Positions 8,603 through 19,015 of a DNA stretch of 64,000 nucleotides are shown here, piece after piece; position 1 is the first letter of the stretch, and every line of letters starts with the position of its first letter. The notes beneath the pieces were generated by a model that was given only the letters and a program-made list of their open reading frames with translations, did not search any database and was not told where the DNA came from. Source of the stretch: Comamonadaceae bacterium (GTDB taxonomy: Bacteria; Pseudomonadota; Gammaproteobacteria; Burkholderiales; Burkholderiaceae_C); NCBI GenBank assembly GCA_027483665.1, contig JAIXUC010000021.1, forward strand, positions 1-64,000, in the 5' to 3' direction. The translations under genes and the position numbers were made by a program.

Positions 8603-9322
8603 ATGGATCGTCGCCAGTTTAGTCAGCGTTCCATCGCGCAAGCTGCCGTGTGGGCACTGGCCCCGTTACTCATCGCAGGGGGCAACGCGGCGCATGCGCT
8701 GAGCTTGTCGGAACTGAGCCAAGCCGATGCGACCCGAGGTCTTAGAACTGCCTTGGAACGCGGATCTTTGGCGGCCATTGGTTTGCTGGGACGCACGGAC
8801 GGGTTCTTGGGGAATGCAAAAGTACGAATTCCCTTGCCCGCCTACTTGGAAGACGCCTCCAAACTTCTTAAAGCATTGGGGCAGGGGCCCAGGCTCGACG
8901 AACTCGTCACCTCCATGAACCGCGCAGCCGAAGCGGCTGTGCCACTGGCCAAAACTCTACTGACGAATGCGGTGCGCAACATGTCGGTAGCGGATGCAAA
9001 AAGTATCCTCTCTGGCTCTGACACCTCTGTCACACAGTTCTTCGCCGACAAAACCCGAGAGCCGCTCTTTGCACAGTTCCTGCCCGTGGTGGCCCGCTCA
9101 GTTGATCGGGTGGGGCTGGCTGTCAAATACAACCGCGTCGCGAGTCAGGCGGCCAACTTTGGACTCATTGGGCCCCAAGACGCCACCATCCAGCAGCATG
9201 TAACGGGCAAAGCGCTGGATGGTCTCTATTGGGTCATTGGCGAGCAAGAGCGCGCTCTGCGCCAAGACCCGGTAGGCAGCGGCAGTGCGATCCTCAGGAA
9301 AGTCTTTGGCGCATTGAAATGA
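8603..9322 (+). CDS. Exported DUF4197-family protein
   Basis: The product has 239 residues. It opens with a twin-arginine-like stretch MDRRQFSQRS followed by a hydrophobic segment and ANAAHA-type cleavage site, so export is likely. The mature part is helical and matches the pattern of DUF4197 (TRGLRTALERGSLAAIGLLG at the start, KALDGLYWVIGEQERALRQDP near the end). Its function is unknown. The start lies only 12 bp from the start of the divergent TlpA-like gene. Its stop overlaps the next gene as ATGA. Confidence 0.82.
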   Translation: MDRRQFSQRSIAQAAVWALAPLLIAGGNAAHALSLSELSQADATRGLRTALERGSLAAIGLLGRTDGFLGNAKVRIPLPAYLEDASKLLKALGQGPRLDELVTSMNRAAEAAVPLAKTLLTNAVRNMSVADAKSILSGSDTSVTQFFADKTREPLFAQFLPVVARSVDRVGLAVKYNRVASQAANFGLIGPQDATIQQHVTGKALDGLYWVIGEQERALRQDPVGSGSAILRKVFGALK

Positions 9323-9870
9323 AGTTTTTCTCGGCATGGCGCGGCGTGGGCGTTTGGGCTGCGGTTGCACTCTTTGGGCTGGTTGTCGGCTGCACGCCGG
9401 CCCTCAACTGGAGAGATGTACCGGTCACCGGTAGCCCGTTGCTGGCCTTGTTGCCTTGCAAGGCGGACAAGGCCGAGCGCGAAGTAACCCTCGCCGAGCA
9501 GCGGTTGTTGATGCGCATGGTGGGCTGCGAAGCGCAAGGCCTTACCTATGCCGTGGCCCAAGTCCAGCTTTCACAGGCTGCCCAAGCGGCCGATGTTCTG
9601 GCCGCTTGGAGAGCAGCCACACTGTCCGCCTGGGGGCAGCCAAGCCTTGTGCCCATGCCAGCGCCGAAGTTGAAGACCTTGGCCCTGCCCGGGCACGGCC
9701 GCGTTGCTGTGCAAGGGCACACGTCGAATGGAAGAGTACTGGCCGCGCAAGCTGCATGGTGGGTGCGGTTAGACGGAGCGGATGCCTATGTGGTGCAAGC
9801 AGTTGTGGTGGGTGAGCGCGGCGACGCAAACGCTGCGGATGCCTTCTTTGAAGGGTTGCGACAGCCTTGA
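9319..9870 (+). CDS. Putative lipoprotein of unknown function
   Basis: The product has 183 residues. The N-terminus carries a hydrophobic stretch ending in LVVGC, a plausible lipobox, so it is probably an outer-membrane or periplasmic lipoprotein. No catalytic motif is visible. Two further cysteines (LLPCKADKAE and MVGCEAQG) might form a disulfide. The ATG overlaps the stop of the DUF4197 gene, so the two are co-translated and probably act together at the cell envelope. Confidence 0.75.
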   Translation: MKFFSAWRGVGVWAAVALFGLVVGCTPALNWRDVPVTGSPLLALLPCKADKAEREVTLAEQRLLMRMVGCEAQGLTYAVAQVQLSQAAQAADVLAAWRAATLSAWGQPSLVPMPAPKLKTLALPGHGRVAVQGHTSNGRVLAAQAAWWVRLDGADAYVVQAVVVGERGDANAADAFFEGLRQP

Positions 9871-9916
9871 TCACGCCGCAGCAAAAGGCCTATTCGCCTG
9901 TCCATAATGGTCCATC

Positions 9917-10372
9917 ATGAACGGCATCTTGATCATTGCCCACGCGCCACTGGCTCATGCATTTCGCCAGAGTGCACTCCATGTGTTCCCTGACTGCGGG
10001 CATGAAATCAGCGCTGTGGACGTGCAGCCGCATGTCTCTCCCGAAGAAAGCCTGGCCGCCAGTCGCGTCGCTTTGGAGCAGTTGATGGTGCAGCCGCAGA
10101 TCGAAGGCGTCCTGGTACTCACCGATGTTTTTGGCGCGTCGCCTTGCAATGTGGCGCTGAAGCTGGTGGATGGCGTTCGCACGCGCTTGGTGGCAGGCTT
10201 GAACCTGCCGCTGCTGCTGCGTGCGGTCACGTACCGAAAAGAAAACCTAGACGCCTTGGTCACCCGCGCCGTGGCCGGAGGTACCCAAGGCGTGATGCAA
10301 GTGGCCATCACCGCACCCCAAAACCAAGCCCGACGTCCCCATGATCCGAAACACCACGACCATCAGCAATAA
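9917..10372 (+). CDS. PTS EIIA protein, mannose-family type
   Basis: The product has 151 residues. The N-terminus MNGILIIAHAPLAHA holds the phosphorylatable histidine H9 expected in EIIA-Man, and EGVLVLTDVFGASPCNVALKL is the conserved strand-turn-helix. It is a stand-alone domain without EIIB. Downstream are HPr and enzyme I; HPr starts inside the last 32 bp of this gene. In Burkholderiales such EIIA-HPr-EI sets have no sugar permease and are regarded as regulatory. A role in carbon storage or catabolite signalling is inference. Confidence 0.9.
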   Translation: MNGILIIAHAPLAHAFRQSALHVFPDCGHEISAVDVQPHVSPEESLAASRVALEQLMVQPQIEGVLVLTDVFGASPCNVALKLVDGVRTRLVAGLNLPLLLRAVTYRKENLDALVTRAVAGGTQGVMQVAITAPQNQARRPHDPKHHDHQQ

Positions 10373-10610
10373 GTTGGGTTTGCATGCCCGCGCGTCAGCC
10401 AAGCTGACCAAGCTCGCTGGCAGCTTTCCGTGCGAAGTCTGGATGTCACGCGGTGAGCGCCGCGTGAACGCCAAAAGCATCATGGGCGTGATGATGTTGG
10501 CTGCTGCTATTGGCAGCGAAGTGGTGCTGGAAACCGAAGGCGAGCGGGAGCAAGAGGCCATGGACGCTTTGCTGGCCCTGATCGCTGACAAATTCGGAGA
10601 AGGCGAATGA
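10341..10610 (+). CDS. ptsH: Phosphocarrier protein HPr
   Basis: The product has 89 residues. The active histidine is H15 in NKLGLHARASAKL. S46 sits in AKSIMGVMMLAA, the position used by HPr kinase in organisms that have it. The gene overlaps the EIIA gene by 32 bp in another frame and overlaps ptsI by ATGA, so the three are tightly coupled. HPr passes phosphate from enzyme I to EIIA proteins. Confidence 0.95.
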   Translation: MIRNTTTISNKLGLHARASAKLTKLAGSFPCEVWMSRGERRVNAKSIMGVMMLAAAIGSEVVLETEGEREQEAMDALLALIADKFGEGE

Positions 10611-12382
10611 GCTTTGCCATCCACGGCTTGGCGGTTGCCCGAGGCGTGGCAATCGGCAGGGCTGTGCTGGTGGCGTCCAGCCGCATGGACGTGGCGCACT
10701 ATTTTGTGGACGCCTCACAGGTGGAGTCTGAAATTGACCGCCTGCGCCAAGGCCGGGATGCGGCTTTCGGAGAAATCCAGCGCCTGCAGCGAACGGTCTC
10801 GCAGATGAATGCCAACGAGGCTCCCGCCGAGTTGACTGCATTGCTCGACGTGCACCTCATGCTGCTGCAAGACGAGTCCCTCACGCGCGATGTGAAGCAC
10901 TGGATCTCGGAGCGGCTCTACAACGCCGAGTGGGCACTGACCACGCAACTCGAAATCTTGGCGCGCCAGTTCGACGAGATGGAAGACGAGTACCTGCGCG
11001 AGCGCAAGGCTGACCTTGAGCAGGTGGTCGAGCGCGTGCTGCGGCACATGAAGGGCATGGCATCCCCCGTGAACCCGGGCCGCAAACGTCCGCGCACGCA
11101 GCAAGACCTGCTGCTCGACGACACAGTGGACGTGCCGCTGGTGCTGATTGCGCATGACCTGTCGCCGGCTGACATGCTGCAGTTCAAGCAAAGCGTGTTT
11201 GCGGGCTTCGTCACCGACGTCGGCGGCAAGACCTCGCACACCGCCATCGTGGCGCGCAGCATGGACATCCCAGCCGTGGTGGGCGCGCGCTCGGCCAGCC
11301 AACTGGTGCGCCAAGACGACTGGGTGATCATCGACGGCGATGCTGGTGTGGTCATCGTCGATCCATCGCCCATCCTGCTGGCTGAATACGGCTTCAAGCA
11401 GCGCCAAGCCGAGTTAGAGCGCGAACGCCTGCAACGCTTGCAGCGCACACCCGCAGTCACGCTGGACGGCGAGCGCATTGAACTCTTGGCCAACATCGAG
11501 ATGCCAGAAGACGCACCGCATGCGGTACGCGCAGGTGCGGTGGGTGTGGGCTTGTTTCGCAGCGAGTTTCTATTCATGGGGCGGCGCGGGCATTTGCCCG
11601 ACGAGGAGGAGCAATACAGCGCTTACCGCCGCGCGGTCGAAGGCATGCAGGGCTTGCCGGTGACCATTCGCACGGTCGACATCGGCGCCGACAAGCCGCT
11701 CGATGCGCGCCACGACAAAGACCACAACCAAGACGCGCACCTGAACCCCGCCTTGGGCCTGCGGGCCATCCGATGGAGCCTGGCAGACCCTGCCATGTTC
11801 CTCAATCAATTGCGCGCCATCTTGCGCGCTGCCGCTCATGGCCAAGTGCATTTGCTGGTGCCCATGCTGGCGCACGGCAACGAGATCCGCCAAACCTTGG
11901 CGCTGATCGACCAGGCCCGCACCGAGCTCGACCGGCGCGGCACGGTGTACGGCCCGGTGAAACTTGGCGCCATGATCGAGGTGCCTGCTGCTGCCCTGAG
12001 CGTGCCGCTCTTTTTGCGTTACTTCGACTTTTTATCGATTGGCACGAACGACCTCATTCAATACACCTTGGCCATCGACCGGGCCGATGAGTCGGTGGCC
12101 CACCTCTATGACCCTACCCATCCGGCCATCTTGCGGCTGGTGGCCGACACCATCGCCCAGTGTCGCGCGGCGGGCAAGCTGGTGAGCGTGTGCGGCGAAA
12201 TGGCGGGGGATGTGGCTTTCACTCGATTGCTGCTGGGCTTGGGGCTGCGAAGCTTTTCCATGCACCCAGCGCAAATTCTGGCGGTCAAACAAGAGGTGTT
12301 GCGCTCCGACACGCAGCGCCTGTCGGGTTGGGCGCAACAGGTCTTGCAGGCAGAGGAACCGGCAGCCCTGTTAAGCCCCTGA
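10607..12382 (+). CDS. ptsI: PTS enzyme I (phosphoenolpyruvate-protein phosphotransferase)
   Basis: The product has 591 residues. The N-terminal HPr-binding domain is followed by the swivel domain with H211 in DVGGKTSHTAIVARS, the residue phosphorylated by PEP. The C-terminal PEP-utilising barrel carries GVGLFRSEFLFM, TIRTVDIGADKPL, FLSIGTNDLIQYTLAIDRAD and SVCGEMAGD. No PTS permease is linked. ptsI is the last gene of the three-gene unit and converges on the EamA transporter gene with 17 bp between the stops. Confidence 0.96.
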   Translation: MSFAIHGLAVARGVAIGRAVLVASSRMDVAHYFVDASQVESEIDRLRQGRDAAFGEIQRLQRTVSQMNANEAPAELTALLDVHLMLLQDESLTRDVKHWISERLYNAEWALTTQLEILARQFDEMEDEYLRERKADLEQVVERVLRHMKGMASPVNPGRKRPRTQQDLLLDDTVDVPLVLIAHDLSPADMLQFKQSVFAGFVTDVGGKTSHTAIVARSMDIPAVVGARSASQLVRQDDWVIIDGDAGVVIVDPSPILLAEYGFKQRQAELERERLQRLQRTPAVTLDGERIELLANIEMPEDAPHAVRAGAVGVGLFRSEFLFMGRRGHLPDEEEQYSAYRRAVEGMQGLPVTIRTVDIGADKPLDARHDKDHNQDAHLNPALGLRAIRWSLADPAMFLNQLRAILRAAAHGQVHLLVPMLAHGNEIRQTLALIDQARTELDRRGTVYGPVKLGAMIEVPAAALSVPLFLRYFDFLSIGTNDLIQYTLAIDRADESVAHLYDPTHPAILRLVADTIAQCRAAGKLVSVCGEMAGDVAFTRLLLGLGLRSFSMHPAQILAVKQEVLRSDTQRLSGWAQQVLQAEEPAALLSP

Positions 12383-12399
12383 TGACGCCCCTCAGGGAT

Positions 12400-13263
12400 T
12401 CATTCGCGCGTGCCCAGCAAAGCAGCGGCCACGATCAAGCCGGCCGCGGCGGCAATGGCCCAACTGAGGCTCTGGCCTGTACCCAGCAACAGGGCAGCGG
12501 TTGAGGCCACCGGCGTGATGTAGCTCAGCACGCCAATTTGCCGCGCATCGCCCGTTTTCAAAGCGCGGTCCCACAAATAGAAAGCCACACCGAGCGGCCC
12601 CAATCCCATCAGAACAACCAGCCCCCAATCTTGGGCGCTGAGTTCGACGCGCGCCTCCAGCGCCCAATGGCACACCAGCGAAAGCAAGCCCGAGACCAGC
12701 GCAAACAATCCCACGGCGGCGGTGGAGAAGTGGGGTACGCGCCGCGTCCAAAGGGAATACGTGGCCCAGATGAAAGCCGACGCCAGCGCCAACACATAAC
12801 CCCAAGACCACAGGCCCACGCCGACAGTGCCGGCGGGTTTGCTCCAGTCACTGCCCCCAGCACCGCCCAAAATGGCCAGTGCCGCGCCGGAAAAACCCAT
12901 CAAAGCCGCCAGCACATGGATGCCGCGCCACGCGGTTTTGGGCAACAACACCGGTGCCAGCACGACGATGAACAAAGGCCACAAGTAATTCACCAAATTG
13001 GCCTGAACTGGCGGTGCCGTGCGCAAGGCCATGAACAACAAAAAATGAAATCCGAACAGGCCATACACGCCCAGCGCCAGGGTGCGCGCAGGTACGCGCC
13101 AGACCGAAGGCTTGCGCAACACCAGCGGCAGGGCAGGCAGACAACCGACGAGCAAGGCAAGCCCTGTCAGTAGAAACGGCGGCACGTGGCTGAGCGACAC
13201 GCTGAGCAAAGCCAGACTCGCCCACAAACACACTGCGCCCAGCGCCAACACGTTGGGGTGCAT
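12400..13263 (-). CDS. EamA/DMT-family transporter
   Basis: The product has 287 residues with about ten membrane spans in two repeated halves, the EamA drug/metabolite transporter design. The N-terminus (LGAVCLWASLALLSVSLSHV) and the second half (ALASAFIWATYSLWTRRV) look like the two repeat starts. The substrate is unknown; some relatives export amino acids. It lies three bases after the methyltransferase gene on the same strand and ends the lip-associated unit. Confidence 0.85.
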   Translation of the reverse strand: MHPNVLALGAVCLWASLALLSVSLSHVPPFLLTGLALLVGCLPALPLVLRKPSVWRVPARTLALGVYGLFGFHFLLFMALRTAPPVQANLVNYLWPLFIVVLAPVLLPKTAWRGIHVLAALMGFSGAALAILGGAGGSDWSKPAGTVGVGLWSWGYVLALASAFIWATYSLWTRRVPHFSTAAVGLFALVSGLLSLVCHWALEARVELSAQDWGLVVLMGLGPLGVAFYLWDRALKTGDARQIGVLSYITPVASTAALLLGTGQSLSWAIAAAAGLIVAAALLGTRE

Positions 13264-13266
13264 GAA

Positions 13267-13839
13267 TCAGGCGCGGAAAATTCGGTACACAGAGGCCGGT
13301 GGCAAATTGAAAAAGGAACCTCCGATGCGTTCTGCCTTGAGCCCTAAGCGCTGCAACACGCCGGGCGAAATAGGGCAACTGGCGGTGTAAGTGAATTGAT
13401 ACATCGCTGCTCCCTGCCGCAAGCTTTGCATGCAGGCACCTACGACGTTCCATTGCGCGCGCAAGCCCATGATCAAGAGCGGCAAGCCGGAAATCACCGC
13501 TTGGGCCTGCATCGGCCTCCACATGTCTTGACGCCACCGCATGCGCGTCACGTCCATCTCGAGCAAACGCGCTGCTGGGTATCGGTGGCGCAGCATCGCC
13601 GCAAAGTGGGGGTTGTTTTCGATCAGGGTCAGATCCGACTCGGCCAGGCCCATCGAGACCATGCAGCGCGTGAATGCCCCGGTGCCCGGGCCCAGCTCCA
13701 TCACAGGGCCGCCGCCGGGCACAAGGTCTTGGGTGATGAGTCGGGCCAAAGCTGCACCCGACGGGGCGACAGCGCCTGTTTTGATCGGCTGCTTGAGCCA
13801 ACTTTTCAGGAAAGTAGCCTGGTCGGTCTGCGGGGGCAT
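13267..13839 (-). CDS. SAM-dependent methyltransferase, phospholipid N-methyltransferase-like
   Basis: The product has 190 residues. The SAM-binding motif is VMELGPGTGAFTRCM with ESDLTLIENNP as the acidic second strand. The overall pattern, with an N-terminal KSWLKQPIKTGAVAPSG, resembles PmtA-type enzymes that methylate phosphatidylethanolamine, or rRNA-dimethylase-like enzymes. Substrate is not settled. The start at 13839 gives MPPQTDQATFLKSW; a further 57 in-frame codons upstream overlap lipA and are ignored. It is 22 bp downstream of lipA. Confidence 0.78.
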   Translation of the reverse strand: MPPQTDQATFLKSWLKQPIKTGAVAPSGAALARLITQDLVPGGGPVMELGPGTGAFTRCMVSMGLAESDLTLIENNPHFAAMLRHRYPAARLLEMDVTRMRWRQDMWRPMQAQAVISGLPLLIMGLRAQWNVVGACMQSLRQGAAMYQFTYTASCPISPGVLQRLGLKAERIGGSFFNLPPASVYRIFRA

Positions 13840-13861
13840 GGACGTTTCCTGCTTGTCCGCT

Positions 13862-14884
13862 TTACTTTTGCACTGCCATGTCGGCCAGCACACCGTGTGC
13901 CTGCTGGTCAGCGTGGTAGCTTGAGCGCACCATGGCACCGACTGCGGCGTGCGAGAAACCCATGGCGTAGGCCTCGCGCTCCAACATCTGGAAAGTGTCC
14001 GGGTGTACATAACGCCGCACCGGCAGGTGGCTGCTGCTCGGGGCGAGGTATTGGCCGATGGTCAGCATGTCGATGTCGTGGTCTCGCATGTCGCGCATGG
14101 CCTGCAAGATTTCCTCGTCGGTTTCGCCCAAGCCGACCATCAGCCCGCTCTTGGTGGGAACGTCTGGAAACAAGGCCTTGAACTTTTTGAGCAGGTTCAA
14201 AGAAAAGGCGTAGTCGCTACCCGGACGGGCCTGCTTGTACAAGCGGGGAACCGTTTCCAGGTTGTGGTTCATCACGTCTGGTGGGGCTGCTCTCAAAATG
14301 CTCAAGGCGCGGTCGTCGCGGCCACGGAAGTCGGGCACCAACACTTCGATTCGCGTGGCTGGCGACAGCGCCCGGGTTGCCTTTATGCAATCCACAAAAT
14401 GCTGGGCGCCGCCATCGCGCAAGTCGTCTCGGTCAACGCTGGTGATGACCACGTACTGGAGATTCAAAGCCGCAATCGTTCGCGCCAGGTTCTGGGGCTC
14501 TTCGGTATCGAGCGGGTCGGGTCTGCCGTGTCCGACATCGCAAAATGGGCAGCGCCGTGTGCACTTGTCGCCCATGATCATGAAGGTGGCGGTGCCTTTG
14601 CCAAAGCACTCCCCGATGTTGGGGCAGGAGGCCTCCTCGCAGACCGTCACCAAGCGGTTCTCTCGCAGGATGTTCTTGATCTCATAAAAGCGGGTGCTGG
14701 GCGAACCCGCCTTGACTCGAATCCACTCGGGCTTTTTCAGGACCTCTGCGGCCTCTACCTTAACCGGGATGCGCGCCAATTTGGCAGCAGCTTTTTGCTT
14801 GACTGTGGCGTCGTAGTCGGCCAAGGCCGGGGCTTCGCGCAGCACCGTTTTGGGCTCTGATGCATCGTGTGGAGTGCTGGACAT
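13862..14884 (-). CDS. lipA: Lipoyl synthase
   Basis: The product has 340 residues and inserts two sulfur atoms into protein-bound octanoyl groups. The auxiliary cluster cysteines are C82, C87 and C93 in [13 protein letters not shown]. The radical-SAM cluster cysteines are C108, C112 and C115 in CTRRCPFC. The C-terminal [10 protein letters not shown] serine motif that ligates the auxiliary cluster is also there. Start at 14884 gives the expected short N-terminal extension. lipB is upstream on the same strand, 49 bp away. Confidence 0.96.
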   Translation of the reverse strand: MSSTPHDASEPKTVLREAPALADYDATVKQKAAAKLARIPVKVEAAEVLKKPEWIRVKAGSPSTRFYEIKNILRENRLVTVCEEASCPNIGECFGKGTATFMIMGDKCTRRCPFCDVGHGRPDPLDTEEPQNLARTIAALNLQYVVITSVDRDDLRDGGAQHFVDCIKATRALSPATRIEVLVPDFRGRDDRALSILRAAPPDVMNHNLETVPRLYKQARPGSDYAFSLNLLKKFKALFPDVPTKSGLMVGLGETDEEILQAMRDMRDHDIDMLTIGQYLAPSSSHLPVRRYVHPDTFQMLEREAYAMGFSHAAVGAMVRSSYHADQQAHGVLADMAVQK

Positions 14885-14933
14885 GGCGCTATGGGTGGTG
14901 TGTGGTGGCGTGACGCGCGGGCCGCAGCAAGCC

Positions 14934-15668
14934 TTAAGGAGCCAACTGCGCTTGGAGACGTTCGGCCCATACAAGAGCCACCTCACCAGGCGTCACGGCT
15001 ATTCCGATTCTAGAAAGATCGACGGTCGTGAGACCCGAATACCCGCATGGGTTGATGCGCGAAAACGGCCGCAGGTCCATGGCCACATTCAGCGCTGCGC
15101 CGTGGTAGCTGCAGTGCCTGCTGACCTTGATGCCCAGCGCTGCAATCTTGCCCAGACCTGAGAAGTTCGGCACGGGCGCGGGGCTGCCGCTGGGACGGTG
15201 TTGCGGGCGCTGCGCCAGCAGGGCGTGACTGAAAGGGTCATCCAGTCGGACATAAATGCCAGGCGCACCGGCCACGCGGTGACCCGTAACCCCCCAATGG
15301 GCCAACGTGCGGATGATGGACTCTTCCAGTCGGTAGACGTATTCCTTCACGAAGTAGCCCCTGCGTCGCAAGTCGAGCAACGGGTAGGCGACCACTTGGC
15401 CGGGGCCGTGGTAGGTCACCTGACCTCCTCGGTCGGTCGCGACCACAGGTATGTCTGCGGGTGTCAAAAGGTGGGTGGACTGGCCAGCCAAGCCCTGTGT
15501 GAACACCGGTTCGTGCTCGCACAACCACAGTGCATCGGGGGTGTGCTGCTGACGCTGCGCCGTGAACGCTCGCATCTTCTCGAACAGGGGTTCATACGCC
15601 ACGCGCCCCCAATCGGTCGCAGACAACCCGATGGATAGCGGCGCTTGAGGTGAAGAGCTCAACGCCAT
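14934..15668 (-). CDS. lipB: Lipoyl(octanoyl) transferase
   Basis: The product has 244 residues. It moves octanoyl from acyl carrier protein to lipoate-dependent enzymes. The catalytic pair is K174 in [10 protein letters not shown] and C208 in RINPCGY, and the substrate loop [19 protein letters not shown] is intact. An insert of about 20 residues ([16 protein letters not shown]) before the lysine motif is longer than in E. coli. It follows a YbeD-like gene by five bases, the standard ybeD-lipB-lipA order. Confidence 0.95.
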   Translation of the reverse strand: MALSSSPQAPLSIGLSATDWGRVAYEPLFEKMRAFTAQRQQHTPDALWLCEHEPVFTQGLAGQSTHLLTPADIPVVATDRGGQVTYHGPGQVVAYPLLDLRRRGYFVKEYVYRLEESIIRTLAHWGVTGHRVAGAPGIYVRLDDPFSHALLAQRPQHRPSGSPAPVPNFSGLGKIAALGIKVSRHCSYHGAALNVAMDLRPFSRINPCGYSGLTTVDLSRIGIAVTPGEVALVWAERLQAQLAP

Positions 15669-15673
15669 GCGCC

Positions 15674-15952
15674 CTACAAGACCACCTTCACCATCGGGTG
15701 CGATGACAGGGTGCGGTAGAGCTCATCGAGTTGCTCGCGGGAGGTGGCCGTGATGTGCAGCGTGACTCCAAGGTAGTTGCCGCCTTTGCTTTCACGTAGC
15801 TCCAGGGTGGCTTCGTCGAAGGTCGGGTCGAACTGACGGGCCACGTGGACCAAGGCAGCAACGAATCCATCCACGCGCTGCCCCATCACCTTGATGGGAA
15901 ACAAGCTGGGGTATTCGATCAGCGACGGCTGGGGTGGAGAAGCGTCGCTCAT
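15674..15952 (-). CDS. YbeD-like DUF493 family protein
   Basis: The product has 92 residues. The pattern [15 protein letters not shown], then a central helix and [14 protein letters not shown], ending in [11 protein letters not shown], matches the YbeD/DUF493 alpha-beta fold seen next to lipB in many proteobacteria. It is thought to be an allosteric-type small protein; its role in lipoylation is not established. The start overlaps the DUF2062 gene stop as ATGA, so it is probably coupled to it. Confidence 0.88.
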   Translation of the reverse strand: MSDASPPQPSLIEYPSLFPIKVMGQRVDGFVAALVHVARQFDPTFDEATLELRESKGGNYLGVTLHITATSREQLDELYRTLSSHPMVKVVL

Positions 15953-16521
15953 GCTTTCGGCCCTGAGACACCCATGCGCCTGCGTGCCATCAGTCGTTGG
16001 CGGCGACGCCGGTCGCGCAAGCGCCACACGGCATTGACCAATACGTAACCGATTGACGAGCCACCCACCGCGAAGATGCCCATGCCCAATACAGCTGGCC
16101 AGCCGATTGCGCCAAGCCATGCCATCAGGCCTGCCCCATTGCTCAGCATGACAGGCGGTGGCGCGTCGATGACCAGACTTCCCAATTGGTATGCAAGCCA
16201 GAGCCAGAAACCCACCGTGAATGGGTTGGTGATGAATGTGATGGCGGCTGCAACCGGGATGTTGGCGCGCCACCAAACGCAATGAGCTGCCGCAAACAGC
16301 ACCTGTGCAAAAGGGATGGCAAAGGCCCAAAACACACCGATCGCTACACCCCGCGCAACCGATTCGCGCTGACGGCGCCACAGGGCTGGATCGAGGACGT
16401 GAGAGGCGATCGGGCGCAAAAAAGTGGAGCCAGCCAACGATTCACGTGTTGGGACAGATGCCGCAATGCCCTGCCGAAGTCGCGAGAGGACCGCACGAAA
16501 GCGGCTGTGTGGCGGGGGCAT
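15949..16521 (-). CDS. DUF2062-family membrane protein
   Basis: The product has 190 residues with three membrane spans. The conserved block RRQRESVARGVAIGVFWAF followed by ITFITNPFTVGFWLWLAY (with NP-F-T) is the DUF2062 signature. The C-terminus is an Arg-rich cytoplasmic tail. Function unknown. The start MPPPHSRF at 16521 is preferred; eighteen further in-frame residues upstream are possible. It is the first gene of the minus-strand unit running to the EamA gene. Confidence 0.8.
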   Translation of the reverse strand: MPPPHSRFRAVLSRLRQGIAASVPTRESLAGSTFLRPIASHVLDPALWRRQRESVARGVAIGVFWAFAIPFAQVLFAAAHCVWWRANIPVAAAITFITNPFTVGFWLWLAYQLGSLVIDAPPPVMLSNGAGLMAWLGAIGWPAVLGMGIFAVGGSSIGYVLVNAVWRLRDRRRRQRLMARRRMGVSGPKA

Positions 16522-16654
16522 GTTCACAGTTCTGAGTGTAGTGACTGGGTCAGCCTTCGGTCGTGACTGGTTCAACGCTCAGCTTGCCGTGACCGCCCGA
16601 TTGCTGGGGACATGAGGGTTACTGCGTATACTCGCGGGCTTTGTGACTGGCGGC

Positions 16655-17305
16655 ATGAAACCGAGCCCGGGGTTTGAAGATGATCGTCAGAGGGCTGTCA
16701 CAAGCATGAAAGACGATGCAAACCACGGCGCACGCTCAAACCCGATAGGTGCGGGGAAAGCGGGGAAAGAAGGAACAGCGATAGACGCGGGGTCTGCGCA
16801 GGACTTATCTGCTGGAGCCTGGAGCGAAGAGGGCGTTTCCTCACTGGGTGAAGAGAGCCCTGCATGGACTGCAGAACAGGTCGGGTCGTGGCGTCAGACG
16901 CAAGTGAACATGTCGCCCGCCGCCTTGTTATGGATTCAGGCGGCAATGAGCGGTGGTGCCGTGTTGCTGACTGGTCTGGTTTTTGGCTGGTTTCCAGTCG
17001 GCGTATCTGCCGCTTGGGGCTGGATGTCCGTGGTGCTGCCATCTGGCTTGATGGTTTGGGGCCTTCGGCGCCCAGCGCCTCAGGCTGGTTTGGGAATCGC
17101 CCGATTCTTTGCCTGGGAGTGGGCGAAGTTGGGCTTGAGCGTGGTGCTGATGTTGCTGGCGCCTTGGGGCATTGAGCAATGGAGCGGGCTGGCTTTGCTG
17201 GCTGGGGTGATTCTGGCGGTGAAGGCGCATTGGCTGGCCCTGTGGTGGCTGACGCGCAAAAGCCGAGGTCTTGAAACTAAGAACGATCTGAACACGGAAG
17301 ACTGA
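16655..17305 (+). CDS. atpI: ATP synthase subunit I-like protein
   Basis: The product has about 216 residues from ATG 16655. GTG 16643 and ATG 16706 are alternative starts. A hydrophilic N-terminal region of some 70 residues precedes the conserved WTAEQVGSWRQ segment and four membrane spans. AtpI helps assemble the c-ring and may aid Mg transport. It is poorly conserved; assignment rests on the spans and on its place directly before atpB (four bases apart). A -10-like TATACT lies at 16627-16632, but no well-spaced -35 box is clear. Confidence 0.75.
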   Translation: MKPSPGFEDDRQRAVTSMKDDANHGARSNPIGAGKAGKEGTAIDAGSAQDLSAGAWSEEGVSSLGEESPAWTAEQVGSWRQTQVNMSPAALLWIQAAMSGGAVLLTGLVFGWFPVGVSAAWGWMSVVLPSGLMVWGLRRPAPQAGLGIARFFAWEWAKLGLSVVLMLLAPWGIEQWSGLALLAGVILAVKAHWLALWWLTRKSRGLETKNDLNTED

Positions 17306-17309
17306 GAGC

Positions 17310-18502
<1,193 letters not shown>

Positions 18503-18536
18503 TACCTCGCCCGTTCGTCGCTGAAGGGACGTCGCT

Positions 18537-19007
18537 GTGAACATCAATTCAACCCTGTTCCTGCAGGCGATCGTCTTTGCCATCTTGGTTTGGTTCACCA
18601 TGAAATATGTGTGGCCGCCGGTGATGAAGGCGCTCGATGAGCGCGCACAGAAGATCGCTGACGGGCTGGCTGCGGCCGACAAGGCCAAGACGGAGCTGAG
18701 CGCTGCCAATCAGCGCGTAGAGGCCGAACTGGCGCGCTCTCGCACGGAATCGGCCACGCGCTTGGCCGATGCGGAGCGCCGTGCACAGGCTCTGGTCGAC
18801 GAGGCCAAGGCCCGTGCCTCAGAAGAGGCCGCCAAAATCGTCGCCGCAGCTCAGGCAGAGGCCCAGCAACAAGTCGTCAAAGCGCGCGATGCGCTTCGCG
18901 ATCAAGTCGCTGTGTTGGCCGTGAAGGGCGCCGAGCAAATCTTGCGTCGCGAAGTCAATGCCGGCGTCCACGCCGACTTGCTGTCGCGCCTCAAGGCCGA
19001 GCTCTAA
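18537..19007 (+). CDS. atpF: ATP synthase Fo subunit b
   Basis: The product has 156 residues. Translation starts with GTG at 18537, preceded by an AAGGGA site; no ATG fits. One N-terminal membrane helix ([21 protein letters not shown]) is followed by a long charged helix with alternating Ala, Glu, Lys and Arg that forms the peripheral stalk dimer. It connects Fo to subunit delta. atpH follows after eight bases. Confidence 0.96.
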   Translation: MNINSTLFLQAIVFAILVWFTMKYVWPPVMKALDERAQKIADGLAAADKAKTELSAANQRVEAELARSRTESATRLADAERRAQALVDEAKARASEEAAKIVAAAQAEAQQQVVKARDALRDQVAVLAVKGAEQILRREVNAGVHADLLSRLKAEL

Positions 19008-19015
19008 GGTCTGTC

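Noticed and set aside
12848-13801. 317-codon minus-strand frame over the methyltransferase and EamA genes
   Set aside because: It is out of frame with two genes that have clear motifs and tight spacing on the same strand.
16601-16632. Full promoter for the ATP synthase operon (TTGCTG with TATACT)
   Set aside because: The spacer would be 20 bp, too long for a confident call; only the -10-like box is noted under atpI.
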